Positions 14,955-23,233 of a stretch of 24,812 nucleotides of DNA are shown here, one piece after another. A program made the position numbers and the translations under genes. A model generated the notes under the pieces. The model worked only from the letters and a program-made list of their open reading frames with translations. It had not been told where the DNA came from and did not search any database. Position 1 is the stretch's first letter. Each line of letters opens with the position of its first letter. Origin of the DNA: JAMLGJ01 sp047972145 (GTDB taxonomy: Bacteria > Actinomycetota > Acidimicrobiia > Acidimicrobiales > Microtrichaceae); the NCBI GenBank assembly GCA_047972145.1, contig JBKEAI010000109.1:1-24812 (forward strand). The letters are read 5' to 3'.

Positions 14955-15751
14955 GGGCCCGTCCCGGCGGCCCCGGGTCGCCGGGCATCACCGAGCGACT
15001 CCAGCAGCGCATCCGGGTCGTCGAGCTCACCGGCGCGGATGCCGACGAGCGGGGTGACCACCACGTGACCCTCCGCGGCCAGCCGGGAGTCGCTGTCGGG
15101 TGGAAGCTCGGCGGCGGTCTCCGCGAATCCGAGCAAGAGCCACTGGTCGTCGCGCCCGAAGACCTCGGTGTGGACCGCTCCCATCGGCGCGAGCGTACCG
15201 ATGCGCGGATCGCGCAGGTCCTCCGCTGGGAGGTCGGGCACGCTCACGTTCAACACGGTGCGCTCCGCACCGGCTCCGATCCACGTTGCAGCACTGATCG
15301 CTGCGTTCGCAGCCACGTCCCAGTGCACCACGTCGGGCTCGTCGCCCGCAATGCTCACCGCCACCGCGGACAGCCCGAGGTTGAACGCGGTCAGCGCCGC
15401 GCCGACGGTGCCCGAGTGCAGCGTCCCCCGCCCGGTGTTCAGTCCCGGGTTGATCCCCGAGAGCACCATCTCGGGCTTCTCACCGAAGGCACCCAGTGCG
15501 GCGGTGATCACACACAGGGCCGGGGGGCCCGACAGCTCGACCGACTGGACCTCCGCGAGCCCGGCCAGGGGCATGTCGCGACAACGGATGCGCGACTCCG
15601 AGCCGAGGTCTCCGACCGCGGCGCCGCTGCCGGAGTAGTTCCCCTCCGGTGCCACCGCCAGCACGTCGTGACCTGCCCGTACGGCCGCGGCGGCAAGGTG
15701 GGCCAGGCCTGGCGCGTGCAGCCCGTCGTCGTTGGTGACCAGCACCCTCAC
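14951..15751 (-). CDS. surE: 5'-nucleotidase/phosphatase SurE
   Basis: A 266-aa SurE-family enzyme. The N-terminal VTNDDG carries metal ligands Asp8-Asp9, APEGNYSGSG (34-43) contains the family Ser, and SGINPGLNTGRGTLHSGTVG (98-117) holds the Asn ligand and the phosphate-binding loop. SurE proteins are divalent-metal phosphatases that release phosphate from nucleoside monophosphates and, in some cases, short polyphosphate. The GTG start overlaps the phoU stop (GTGA) and its own stop overlaps senX3 (GTGA). It is thus embedded between the signalling genes, which suggests phosphate scavenging is co-produced with sensing. It is cytoplasmic, with no signal peptide. Confidence 0.93.
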   Translation of the reverse strand: MRVLVTNDDGLHAPGLAHLAAAAVRAGHDVLAVAPEGNYSGSGAAVGDLGSESRIRCRDMPLAGLAEVQSVELSGPPALCVITAALGAFGEKPEMVLSGINPGLNTGRGTLHSGTVGAALTAFNLGLSAVAVSIAGDEPDVVHWDVAANAAISAATWIGAGAERTVLNVSVPDLPAEDLRDPRIGTLAPMGAVHTEVFGRDDQWLLLGFAETAAELPPDSDSRLAAEGHVVVTPLVGIRAGELDDPDALLESLGDARRPGAAGTGP

Positions 15752-16614
15752 AGCAGCCCACCGTCTCGCCCGTCGCCCTCGGAGCGCTCCGGTGCTTCGG
15801 CATCCATCCCCGTGGGGGCCCCGAAGTCGAAGCTCGGTTCCGAGGGGCCCTCACCGGGGTCGACTTCGGCACCATCGACCCCCTGGGGGTCCAAAGGGGC
15901 TGCATCGGCGGAACCGGCACCCTTGCGCATGGCGTTGCGGGCAGCCGCGTTGGACTCCGGCAGCCATCCGGTGACCATGTAGATCACCCGCTCGCCGATG
16001 TTGACCGCGTGGTCGCCGATGCGCTCGTAGTAGCGGCCGATCAGCGCCAGCTGCACCGCTGCGCGAAGCGGCAGGTTCTGGGTCTGGTGAGACTCGAAGA
16101 TCGCCTCCATGTAGGTCACCTGGAGGTCGTCGAGGCGGTCGTCGATGTCGTCGAGCGCCGCAGCCAGCGAGGTGTCCTCGTCGACGAAGGCGTCGATCGC
16201 TGCGCGGATCAGGAACGCTGCCTCCACACCCATCGAATCGATCAGACCGCGCAACTCGGGGGTGAAGTCGATGTCGTAGACGCGCCTCGATGCCTTGCAG
16301 ACGTTGACCATCAGGTCCGCGGATCGCTCCAGTTCGCTCACCACGCGCAGCGTCGTGAGCAGCAGGCGGAGGTCGCCCGCCATCGGAGCCTGGAGTGCGA
16401 GCACCTTGATGCACTCCTCTTCGAGCTCGAGGCTCAACTCGTCGATCGCGTCGTCGCCGTCGATCAGGCGTTGAGCACCCGCGAGGTCGCGGTCGAGCAG
16501 CACCGCGGTGCCGATACCCACCGTCTCGGCGGTCATGGCCCCGAGGCGCACCAACCCCTCCTTGAGGTCCTCGAGTTGTTGGTGGTACTCGACACGTAGC
16601 GCGTCACCGGACAT
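15748..16614 (-). CDS. phoU: phosphate signalling regulator PhoU
   Basis: A 288-aa protein with two tandem three-helix PhoU repeats. Each carries the metal-binding ExxxDxxxN pattern: E96-D100-N104 (ERSADLMVNV) and E197-D201-N205 (ERIGDHAVNI). PhoU links the Pst transporter to the kinase and represses the Pho response when phosphate is plentiful. The fold ends near 232; the remaining ~55 residues are an acidic, Pro/Gly-rich tail absent from typical ~220-aa PhoU proteins. It starts at ATG 16614, 42 nt after pstB, and its stop overlaps surE by 4 nt. Order pstB-phoU is classic; the following surE is not. Confidence 0.94.
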   Translation of the reverse strand: MSGDALRVEYHQQLEDLKEGLVRLGAMTAETVGIGTAVLLDRDLAGAQRLIDGDDAIDELSLELEEECIKVLALQAPMAGDLRLLLTTLRVVSELERSADLMVNVCKASRRVYDIDFTPELRGLIDSMGVEAAFLIRAAIDAFVDEDTSLAAALDDIDDRLDDLQVTYMEAIFESHQTQNLPLRAAVQLALIGRYYERIGDHAVNIGERVIYMVTGWLPESNAAARNAMRKGAGSADAAPLDPQGVDGAEVDPGEGPSEPSFDFGAPTGMDAEAPERSEGDGRDGGLL

Positions 16615-16656
16615 GTGCGGTTCCTGTCTCGATCGACCCGGGTGCGACTTCGAGGT

Positions 16657-17556
16657 TCAGCCGAAGCGCCCGGTGATGTAGTTCTCTGTGCGTTGGTCCG
16701 ACGGGTTGGAGAAGATCGTCTCGGTGGAATCGCTCTCCACCAGGATGCCGGTCCGGCTGTCCGAATCGGGGTTCACCTCGGTGGTGAAGAACGCCGTGCG
16801 GTCACTCACACGGGCGGCCTGTTGCATGTTGTGGGTGACGATCACGATCGTGTAGCGGGTCTTGATCTCCTGCATCAGGTCCTCGATCGCGGCGGTGGCG
16901 ATCGGGTCGAGCGCCGAGCAGGGCTCGTCCATCAGGAGCACCTCGGGATCGGTCGCGATCGCCCGTGCGATGCACAGCCTCTGTTGCTGGCCACCCGAGA
17001 GCCCGAGGCCCGAGGACTTGAGCCGATCCTTGACCTCGTCCCAGAGCGCGGCGCCGCGCAGCGCACGCTCGACGATGCCGTCCATGTCGGACTTGGCCGC
17101 ACCCGCGATCCGGGGCCCGTAGGCGACGTTGTCGTAGATCGACTTGGGGAAGGGGTTGGGCTTCTGGAACACCATCCCGATGCGACGACGCACCTCTACG
17201 GGGTTCACCGCCGAGTCGTAGAGGTTCACACCGTGGTACTCGACGGATCCCTCGACCCGCGCGATCTCGATCAGGTCGTTCATCCGGTTGAAGCACCGCA
17301 GGACGGTCGTCTTGCCGCAACCCGAGGGGCCGATGAACGCAGTGATCTCGTGTTCGTAGATGTCGAGGTTCACGTCGCGCACGGCCTTGAAGCCGCCGTA
17401 GTAGACCGCGAGGTCCCTCACCGCGAACACACTCGCGGGCTGTGTGGGCAACTCGTGATGGGTCACGTCGGTGTGCACGTCGATTCCGTGGCCAGCGCCT
17501 GTCGACAGATCCATGACGACCTCCGGGAGCGATACTGCCCCAGTCTTGTCCGGCAT
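16657..17556 (-). CDS. pstB: phosphate ABC transporter ATPase PstB
   Basis: 299 aa. Walker A GPSGCGKT (76-83), the PstB-specific RCFNRMND, Q-loop Gln131 in FQKPNPFP, signature LSGGQ (186-190), Walker B LLMDEP (207-212) and switch His242 in VTHNM. The C-terminus (ENYITGRFG) is the PstB hallmark. A poorly conserved ~45-residue lead precedes the core. I place the start at ATG 17556 because AGGAG (17566-17570) is 9 nt upstream; a TTG at 17565 overlapping the pstA stop is the alternative. It powers PstCA for high-affinity phosphate uptake. Confidence 0.95.
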   Translation of the reverse strand: MPDKTGAVSLPEVVMDLSTGAGHGIDVHTDVTHHELPTQPASVFAVRDLAVYYGGFKAVRDVNLDIYEHEITAFIGPSGCGKTTVLRCFNRMNDLIEIARVEGSVEYHGVNLYDSAVNPVEVRRRIGMVFQKPNPFPKSIYDNVAYGPRIAGAAKSDMDGIVERALRGAALWDEVKDRLKSSGLGLSGGQQQRLCIARAIATDPEVLLMDEPCSALDPIATAAIEDLMQEIKTRYTIVIVTHNMQQAARVSDRTAFFTTEVNPDSDSRTGILVESDSTETIFSNPSDQRTENYITGRFG

Positions 17557-17561
17557 GCCGC

Positions 17562-18530
17562 TCAACTCCTCAACTTGTCGAACTTGTTGCGCAGGAGAAT
17601 GGCTGCGGTGTTGGCCACCAGCACCACCACCAACAACACGATGATCGCAGCCGCAGTTACCGCTTCCCAGTCCTCGCCCGGCCGTCCGGCCCAGGTGGTG
17701 ATGATGATCGGCAGCGCCGTGAAGCGATCGGTGAGCGCACCCAGGTTCAGGAAGTCCGCTCCCCCGCTGAGGTACCCCGTCGTCGCGCCGACGAGGATGA
17801 GCGGCGCCGCCTCCCCCAGGGACCGCGCGAGGGCGAGCACCGTACCGGTGAGGATGCCCGGAGCCGCGTACGGCAACACGTGGTGGCGGGTGACCTCCCA
17901 GCGGGTGGCTCCCACCCCGAATCCGGCCTCGCGGATCCCGCTGGGTACCGCCCGCAGGGCCTCCGCGCTGGTGATGATGACGATCGGCAGCACCAGGATC
18001 GCGAGCGTGAGCCCCGCGGCGATGACGCTGCGCCCGTTTGACTGCGGCCCGAGCACCCCACCCATCGCCTTGACGAACAGCGTGAGGCCGAGGATCCCGT
18101 AGACCACCGAGGGCACACCGGCGAGGTTGCGGATGTTGACGTCGATGAAGCGCGCCACCTTTGAGTGGTGCGGGGCGTACTCCTCCAGGTAGATCGCCGA
18201 TGCGATGCCGAGGGGGAACGCGATCACCACGGTGAACACACCGATCCAGAACGTGCCCCGCAAACCCTGGATGATCCCGCTGGCACCCGGCTGCGATGAC
18301 ATCGAGCCGGTAAGGAAGTCACCCAGGCGTTCGGTGAGCACGGTCTGGCCGCGGCTGACCATGTCGATGACGAGCACTGCGAGGATGACCACCGACATCA
18401 GCAGCGCCACGAGCATGAGCACCATGAACGCGGTGCCAGCGACGTCGGTCCGCCCGCCGGTGATCGCACGACGCACGTTCGCCTTGGCGCTGGACCCACC
18501 GACCTGTGCGGGGCTGGACAGGATGCTCAT
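17562..18530 (-). CDS. pstA: phosphate ABC transporter permease PstA
   Basis: About 322 aa with six predicted membrane spans and the PstA pattern. Visible motifs are GIASAIYLEEYAPHH after the second span, RNLAGVPSVVYGILGL, and the EAA-type coupling loop SAEALRAVPSGIREAGFGVG. ATG 18530 has GGAGG 5 nt upstream (18536-18540), which decides against longer in-frame starts. It lies 22 nt downstream of pstC. With PstC it forms the phosphate channel. Nothing unusual apart from a hydrophilic N-terminal ~40 residues. Confidence 0.94.
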   Translation of the reverse strand: MSILSSPAQVGGSSAKANVRRAITGGRTDVAGTAFMVLMLVALLMSVVILAVLVIDMVSRGQTVLTERLGDFLTGSMSSQPGASGIIQGLRGTFWIGVFTVVIAFPLGIASAIYLEEYAPHHSKVARFIDVNIRNLAGVPSVVYGILGLTLFVKAMGGVLGPQSNGRSVIAAGLTLAILVLPIVIITSAEALRAVPSGIREAGFGVGATRWEVTRHHVLPYAAPGILTGTVLALARSLGEAAPLILVGATTGYLSGGADFLNLGALTDRFTALPIIITTWAGRPGEDWEAVTAAAIIVLLVVVLVANTAAILLRNKFDKLRS

Positions 18531-18552
18531 CGGGTCCTCCCGGCGGTGGCCA

Positions 18553-19488
18553 TCAGTAGGCCTGGCGCACACGGCGCACGAACCGGTCGGCCGCGAGGTT
18601 GAGGCCGAGGGTGAACAGGAACAACAACATGCCTACGAAGAAGAGGCTCTGGAACGTGAGCGCCTCGCCGCGGACCTGGTCGGTACCAGCGGCCTGGGAG
18701 GCCATCGCGGCGGTCATCGTCTGGCCGGGACCCAAGATGTCCACCGAGAACAGCGAGCCGCCCGTCGCTCCCGCAGCGATGAACACCACCATCGTCTCAC
18801 CGATCGCGCGGGACACCGCCACGATGAACGCCGCGACCAGACCCGACACCGCCGCGGGGATCACGACGCGCACGGTCGTGGTCACCTTCCTCGCCCCGAT
18901 TCCCGTGGATGCCTCGCGCAGCGCGTCGGGCACCGAGCGCATGGCGTCCTCGGAGATGGTCGCCATGAGCGGGATGACGAGGATCCCCACGCCGATTCCC
19001 GCCGCTGCCATCGAAAAGGCCGTCGCGTCGCCGAAGAACCGCTGCACGATCTGGGGTGACACGAACGACAGGGCGAAGAAGCCGAGCACGACCGAGGGGA
19101 TCCCCGCGAGGATCTCGAGGATCGGCTTGAGGAACTTGCGTGCGCGTGGCGACGCGTACTCCGAGAGGTAGACCGCTGCGCCCAACCCGAGCGGGACGGC
19201 CACGGCCATCGCCACCGCGCTGACCAGGATGCTGCCGGTGACGATCGTCTTGATGTCGTACTGACCGCGCCGAGGGAACCAGCCATCGGTCCACAGCGAT
19301 GAGAGCTCCACCTGGGAGACGAAGGTCCAGGTCTCGCCGAGCAGCGACAAGATGATTGCGGCGCTGATGCCCACCGAGGCCAGCGCGGCGGCGAACAGCA
19401 GCCCGCGTATGAGCTTCTCGGTGCGTGTGCGCCGACGGTCACCTCGAAGGTCCTCGACGGTGATCCTGGGCTCCGCGACAGGGATCAT
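18553..19488 (-). CDS. pstC: phosphate ABC transporter permease PstC
   Basis: About 311 aa, six spans. It shows AAVYLSEYASPRARKFLKP, EILAGIPSVVLGFFAL and the coupling loop SEDAMRSVPDALREASTGIG, plus RAIGETMVVFIAAGA near the fifth span, all typical of PstC. ATG 19488 overlaps the pstS stop in a TGATG arrangement and has a GGGGTG 5 nt upstream, favouring this over the GTG/ATG options further upstream. It is the second gene of the pst operon. Confidence 0.94.
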   Translation of the reverse strand: MIPVAEPRITVEDLRGDRRRTRTEKLIRGLLFAAALASVGISAAIILSLLGETWTFVSQVELSSLWTDGWFPRRGQYDIKTIVTGSILVSAVAMAVAVPLGLGAAVYLSEYASPRARKFLKPILEILAGIPSVVLGFFALSFVSPQIVQRFFGDATAFSMAAAGIGVGILVIPLMATISEDAMRSVPDALREASTGIGARKVTTTVRVVIPAAVSGLVAAFIVAVSRAIGETMVVFIAAGATGGSLFSVDILGPGQTMTAAMASQAAGTDQVRGEALTFQSLFFVGMLLFLFTLGLNLAADRFVRRVRQAY

Positions 19489-20459
19489 CACGTCACCCCG
19501 ACGCTTCGTTGGGCCCACCGCCGGCGGGTCTGTTCGAGCGATGCCGCGTCGAGCGGCACGTAGCCGACATCCTCCACCGATGTGACCGCGTCACCCAGGT
19601 AGTCGTCCACGAACTCCACCAACGACTCGTTGCGCGCCGCCTTGTGCGCGTTCACGTAGATGTACAGGGGGCGGCTCAGCGGGTAGGCACCATCTGAGAT
19701 CGTCTCTGCGCTGGGCGCGATGCAGCCGTTGCCTCCGTCGACTTCGAGCATCGTCACCCCGTCGACGTCACGGGCGAATGCGAAGCCGACCCAACCGAGG
19801 CTGGACTCCGATCCCTGCACACCCTGGAGGATGATGTTGTCGTCCGACGACGCCTGGTAGTCGGGGCGTGTCTGGAGCGGTTCCCCCCTCGACTCCGCCA
19901 GCGGGGCCAGGGCGAGCTCGACGAAGCTCACGTAGGTGCCGGACTCCTCGCCGGGGCCCACCACGTCGAGCGGAGCCTCGGGAAGTGCGCCTCCCCCGAG
20001 CGCCTCGGCCAGCTCATCCGCATCACGCCAGTCGTCGACACCTTGGGACTCGGGGCCGACCAGCGCATAGATGTCGGCTATCCCGAGGCACGACACGGTG
20101 TCGTTCGCCTCATTGGTCAACATGACCACCCCGTCGTTGCCGATCGGCAACTCGATGAACTCCACACCGTTGGACGCGCAGGCCTCGATCTGCTCGGGCT
20201 TGATCTTGGACGACGCGTCGTTGATGTCGGTGAGCCCCCGGCAGAACAGCTCGAACCCGTCGCCGGTGCCGGGACCGTCGACCGACACGCTCACCCGGTC
20301 GTGGTCCTGTGCGAAGTACTCCGCCACCGCGATGCTGATCGGCTCGACGGTCGAGGAACCCGAGACCACCACGCTCGATGTGGGTCCACCGCCGCAGCCA
20401 ACGGTGGCCAGTGCCACCGTGGTCAGGACCGCAGCTGGTACCAGGGGTGACCAACGCAC
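19488..20459 (-). CDS. pstS: phosphate-binding lipoprotein PstS
   Basis: A 323-aa secreted phosphate-binding protein. It has a hydrophobic signal segment (7-20), a lipobox ATVGC with lipidated Cys22, then the phosphate-binding elements GSSTVEPI (34-41) and GPGEESGTY (around 167), and RPLYIYVN near the C-terminus. The GTG start at 20459 lies 43 nt from the proximal Pho box; no strong RBS is visible. It overlaps pstC by one nt at TGATG. As first gene of the operon it should be the most strongly induced by phosphate starvation. Confidence 0.94.
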   Translation of the reverse strand: MRWSPLVPAAVLTTVALATVGCGGGPTSSVVVSGSSTVEPISIAVAEYFAQDHDRVSVSVDGPGTGDGFELFCRGLTDINDASSKIKPEQIEACASNGVEFIELPIGNDGVVMLTNEANDTVSCLGIADIYALVGPESQGVDDWRDADELAEALGGGALPEAPLDVVGPGEESGTYVSFVELALAPLAESRGEPLQTRPDYQASSDDNIILQGVQGSESSLGWVGFAFARDVDGVTMLEVDGGNGCIAPSAETISDGAYPLSRPLYIYVNAHKAARNESLVEFVDDYLGDAVTSVEDVGYVPLDAASLEQTRRRWAQRSVGVT

Positions 20460-20480
20460 GCCGACAAGCTAGGAGTGCCA

Positions 20481-20520
20481 GTTGTACGGCCAGGGACGCG
20501 CAGGTGAACGGGAGGTGAAC
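20481..20520 (-). promoter_or_regulatory. proximal Pho box and putative pstS promoter
   Basis: On the minus strand GTTCACC occurs twice exactly 11 nt apart (20514-20520 and 20503-20509), with CTCC between them. This matches the phased GTTCA-type direct repeats bound by Streptomyces PhoP and mycobacterial RegX3. The downstream copy contributes TTCACC as a -35-like hexamer; after a 16-nt spacer comes TACAAC (20481-20486) as a possible -10, about 22 nt before the pstS start codon. Activator sites overlapping the -35 are typical of class II activation. Confidence 0.82.
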
Positions 20521-20600
20521 ACCTTCCGAATCGTGGTGCGCTGGGTCCACGCCTGCCGGGTTCACGACCACTCAGGCCGATCGCGGGACCCTGGCGACGC

Positions 20601-20618
20601 GCTGAACCGATGGTGAAC
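20601..20618 (-). promoter_or_regulatory. distal Pho box
   Basis: A second pair on the minus strand, GTTCACC (20612-20618) and GTTCAGC (20601-20607), again 11 nt apart with one mismatch. It lies about 80 nt upstream of the proximal box and 40 nt past the stop of the Nudix gene. A lone GTTCACG at 20560-20566 on the plus strand lies between. It may be a second binding site for RegX3 on the pstS promoter. Confidence 0.65.
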
Positions 20619-20658
20619 AACGCGGGAAGACTCGGTATCCGCCCGGGCGGGGCCGGGG

Positions 20659-21096
20659 TCAGATGTGCAGGACCTTGTCCGCGAACGCTGCGAGCACCTC
20701 GCGCTCGGTGCCGTAGGTGACGGTGTGCCACGCCTCGGCGAAAGGCAGCCACCGCACCTCGGAGACCTCGAGTGGATCCTCCGCGAGCGTTTCGGCCGAC
20801 GGGTCCTCGGGCTGCATCGCCCACCACTTGACCCGCTTGGGCCCCAGGGCGGTGTCGTAGGAGACAACGGCGAGCTTGGACCCCAGACGACAGCTCAGGC
20901 CGGTCTCCTCGCGCACCTCGCGCAACGCCGCGGCCTTGTGCTTCTCGCCGTCTTCGAGCTTGCCCTTGGGCAGACTCCAGTCCGAGTACCGGGGACGGTG
21001 CACCACGACCACCTCGACACCGTCGGCAGGATCGTCGGGGACGGCTCGCCACACCACGCCTCCCGCAGCACGGATCAGCTCCGGGGGGTCCTTCAC
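20659..21096 (-). CDS. Nudix hydrolase, MutT/Ap4A-type
   Basis: 145 aa. The complete Nudix box lies at 45-67 (G45, E51, R59-E60, E63-E64, G66), preceded by the family-typical SLPKGKLEDGE. Such enzymes cleave nucleoside diphosphates linked to another group, including 8-oxo-dGTP and dinucleoside polyphosphates. The GTG start overlaps the ppk stop as GTGA. The ppk-Nudix order resembles mycobacterial ppk-mutT1, but MutT1 there has an added histidine-phosphatase domain that is absent here. It precedes the pst operon, from which the two Pho boxes separate it. The exact substrate cannot be told from the sequence. Confidence 0.9.
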   Translation of the reverse strand: MKDPPELIRAAGGVVWRAVPDDPADGVEVVVVHRPRYSDWSLPKGKLEDGEKHKAAALREVREETGLSCRLGSKLAVVSYDTALGPKRVKWWAMQPEDPSAETLAEDPLEVSEVRWLPFAEAWHTVTYGTEREVLAAFADKVLHI

Positions 21097-23177
21097 CGCA
21101 GCTCGACCTCGGCGCGCTTCGCGGCGTTCTCCTCGAGGATCAGGTGCGAGTCGAGCACGCCCTCACCTACAGGCAGCTTCGTCCACTGCGCATCGGCCTG
21201 CTCCCACGCCAGGTGGGTGTCGGCCAACAGCACGTTGAGGGCCTGATCCAACCGGAACTGAAGGTCGGGATCCGAGATGGGCACCACCGCCTCCACCCGA
21301 CGATCCAAGTTGCGCGGCATGAGGTCCGCGGAGCCGATGTAGTGCGCCGCCACACCGTGGGCAGCCCCGTTGGCGAAGCGGTACACACGGGAGTGCTCGA
21401 GGTAGCGACCGACGATGCTGCGGACCCGGATGTTCTCCGAGAGCCCCTGGACCTGGGGTCGGATGCACGAGATGCCCCGCACGATCAGGTCCACCTTCAC
21501 GCCGTCCGCGGACGCCTCGTAGAGCTCGTCGATCATGTCGGGATCCACCAGCGAGTTCATCTTCATCACGACATGGCCATCGGAGCCGTATCGGCGCTCG
21601 TTGCGGATCAGCTCCACCAGCCGCGGTCGCAGCGTGTGCGGAGCGACGAGCAGCCTGTGGTACTCGACGTCTCGTGCGTAGCCGGTCAGGTAGTTGAACA
21701 GCTGGGTCAGGTCTGCACCCAGGGCAGGGTCACGGGTGAGGATGCCGAAGTCCTCGTACAGGCGCGCTGTGCGCGAGTTGTAGTTGCCCGTGCCCACATG
21801 GCAGTACCGGACCACTCCCGAGCCCTCCTCGCGCACCACCAGGGCGGTCTTGGTGTGGGTCTTGAGCCCGACGAGCCCGTACACGACATGCACACCCGCC
21901 CGCTCCAGGCGGCGTGCCCACTCGATGTTGTTCTCCTCGTCGAAACGGGCCTTGAGCTCTACGAGCGCCACCACCTGTTTGCCCCGCTCAGCAGCCTTGA
22001 TGAGCGACGCGACGATCGGGCTGTCACCGGAGGTCCGGTAGAGGGTCAGCTTGATCGTGAGCACGGCAGGATCGACAGCGGCCTGACGGATGAACTCCTC
22101 CACCGATGAGGCGAAGCTGTCATAGGGGTGGTGCAACAGGAGATCGCCTTGGGAGATCACGTTGAAGATGCCCGCCCGGCCATCGTCCTCGTCGGGCTGT
22201 AGAGCACGCTGGGTGACCGGCTGGAAGTCCTCGTACTTCAGGTCGTCGCGGGGCATCGCGTAGACCGACCACAGCCCGTCGAGCGCGATCGGGGCCCCGT
22301 GCGCGAACACCGCTGAGGTATCGAGGTCGAGCTCCTCGCGGATGAGCTCCAACGACTCGGTCGAGATGTCGTCCTCCACCTCGAGGCGCACCGCCTTGCC
22401 GAACCGGCGCCGGCGCAACTCCACCTCGACCGCTTCGAGCAGGTCGTCGGCCTCCTCCTCCTCGACGGTGAGGTCCGCGTTGCGCGTGACCCTGAACGCC
22501 ACGTGGTCGGTGACTTCCATACCGGGGAAGAGCTCGCCGAGGTGCTCCGCGATCACCTGTTCGAGGGGAACGAAACGCTCGCCGTCTGGCATCACCACGA
22601 AGCGCGGGAGAAGCGACGGCACCTTCACACGGGCGAAGCGTCGCTCCCCGGTGACCGGGTCGCGCACGATCACCCCGAGGTTCAACGACAGGGAGGAGAT
22701 GTATGGGAACGGGTGCCCCGGGTCGACCGCCAGGGGGGTGAGCGCGGGGAAGATCCGCTCGGCGAACTCGACGCCGAGCCACTCGCGGTCGTCGTCGTCG
22801 AGTTGGGCCCACGTGGAGAATCGGATGCCGGCGTCGGCCAGGTCCGCGCACACCGGACCGAGGAAGATCTCGTCCGCACGAGTCATCAGGTCCCCCGCCC
22901 GTTCGGTGATGCGAGCGAGCTGCTCCTCCGCGGTGGCACCGTCGGGGGTGCGGCTGCGCACGCCCGCGGCTACCTGGTCCTTCAGGCCCGCCACGCGCAC
23001 CTGGAAGAACTCGTCGAGGTTCTGACTGAAGATGGCGAGGAACTTGGTGCGCTCGAGGAGCGGGGTGTCGGGTGACTCCGCCAGGGCGAGCACCCTGGCG
23101 TTGAACTCCAGCCAGGACATCTCGCGGTTCAGATAGCGGAGCTCCTGCTGATCAGCGGGGGCGGACGGCGAACTCAC
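21093..23177 (-). CDS. ppk1: polyphosphate kinase 1
   Basis: A 694-aa protein, the normal Ppk1 length. Domains in order: N domain (YLNREMSWLEFNARVL, 15-30; FLAIFSQNLDEFFQVRVAGL), H domain, then two PLD-like catalytic domains. The autophosphorylated His is His460 in YCHVGTGNYNSRTARLYED, and the second essential His is His595 in LEHSRVYRFANG. It reversibly transfers the gamma-phosphate of ATP to polyphosphate at the inner membrane. The GTG start at 23177 is preceded by GGATGG. It overlaps the Nudix gene by 4 nt, with the 102-aa unknown gene 56 nt upstream. Its location beside the pst-phoU operon fits a phosphate storage role. Confidence 0.95.
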   Translation of the reverse strand: MSSPSAPADQQELRYLNREMSWLEFNARVLALAESPDTPLLERTKFLAIFSQNLDEFFQVRVAGLKDQVAAGVRSRTPDGATAEEQLARITERAGDLMTRADEIFLGPVCADLADAGIRFSTWAQLDDDDREWLGVEFAERIFPALTPLAVDPGHPFPYISSLSLNLGVIVRDPVTGERRFARVKVPSLLPRFVVMPDGERFVPLEQVIAEHLGELFPGMEVTDHVAFRVTRNADLTVEEEEADDLLEAVEVELRRRRFGKAVRLEVEDDISTESLELIREELDLDTSAVFAHGAPIALDGLWSVYAMPRDDLKYEDFQPVTQRALQPDEDDGRAGIFNVISQGDLLLHHPYDSFASSVEEFIRQAAVDPAVLTIKLTLYRTSGDSPIVASLIKAAERGKQVVALVELKARFDEENNIEWARRLERAGVHVVYGLVGLKTHTKTALVVREEGSGVVRYCHVGTGNYNSRTARLYEDFGILTRDPALGADLTQLFNYLTGYARDVEYHRLLVAPHTLRPRLVELIRNERRYGSDGHVVMKMNSLVDPDMIDELYEASADGVKVDLIVRGISCIRPQVQGLSENIRVRSIVGRYLEHSRVYRFANGAAHGVAAHYIGSADLMPRNLDRRVEAVVPISDPDLQFRLDQALNVLLADTHLAWEQADAQWTKLPVGEGVLDSHLILEENAAKRAEVELR

Positions 23178-23233
23178 CCGACCATCCTACGGCCGCGCGG
23201 GCGACGACCGGGTCGCGGTTTCGCGGGGGTGGA

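Noticed and set aside
16615..18102. 495-aa plus-strand open frame opposite pstB and pstA
   Set aside because: Spans two well-identified genes on the other strand and has no recognisable domain.
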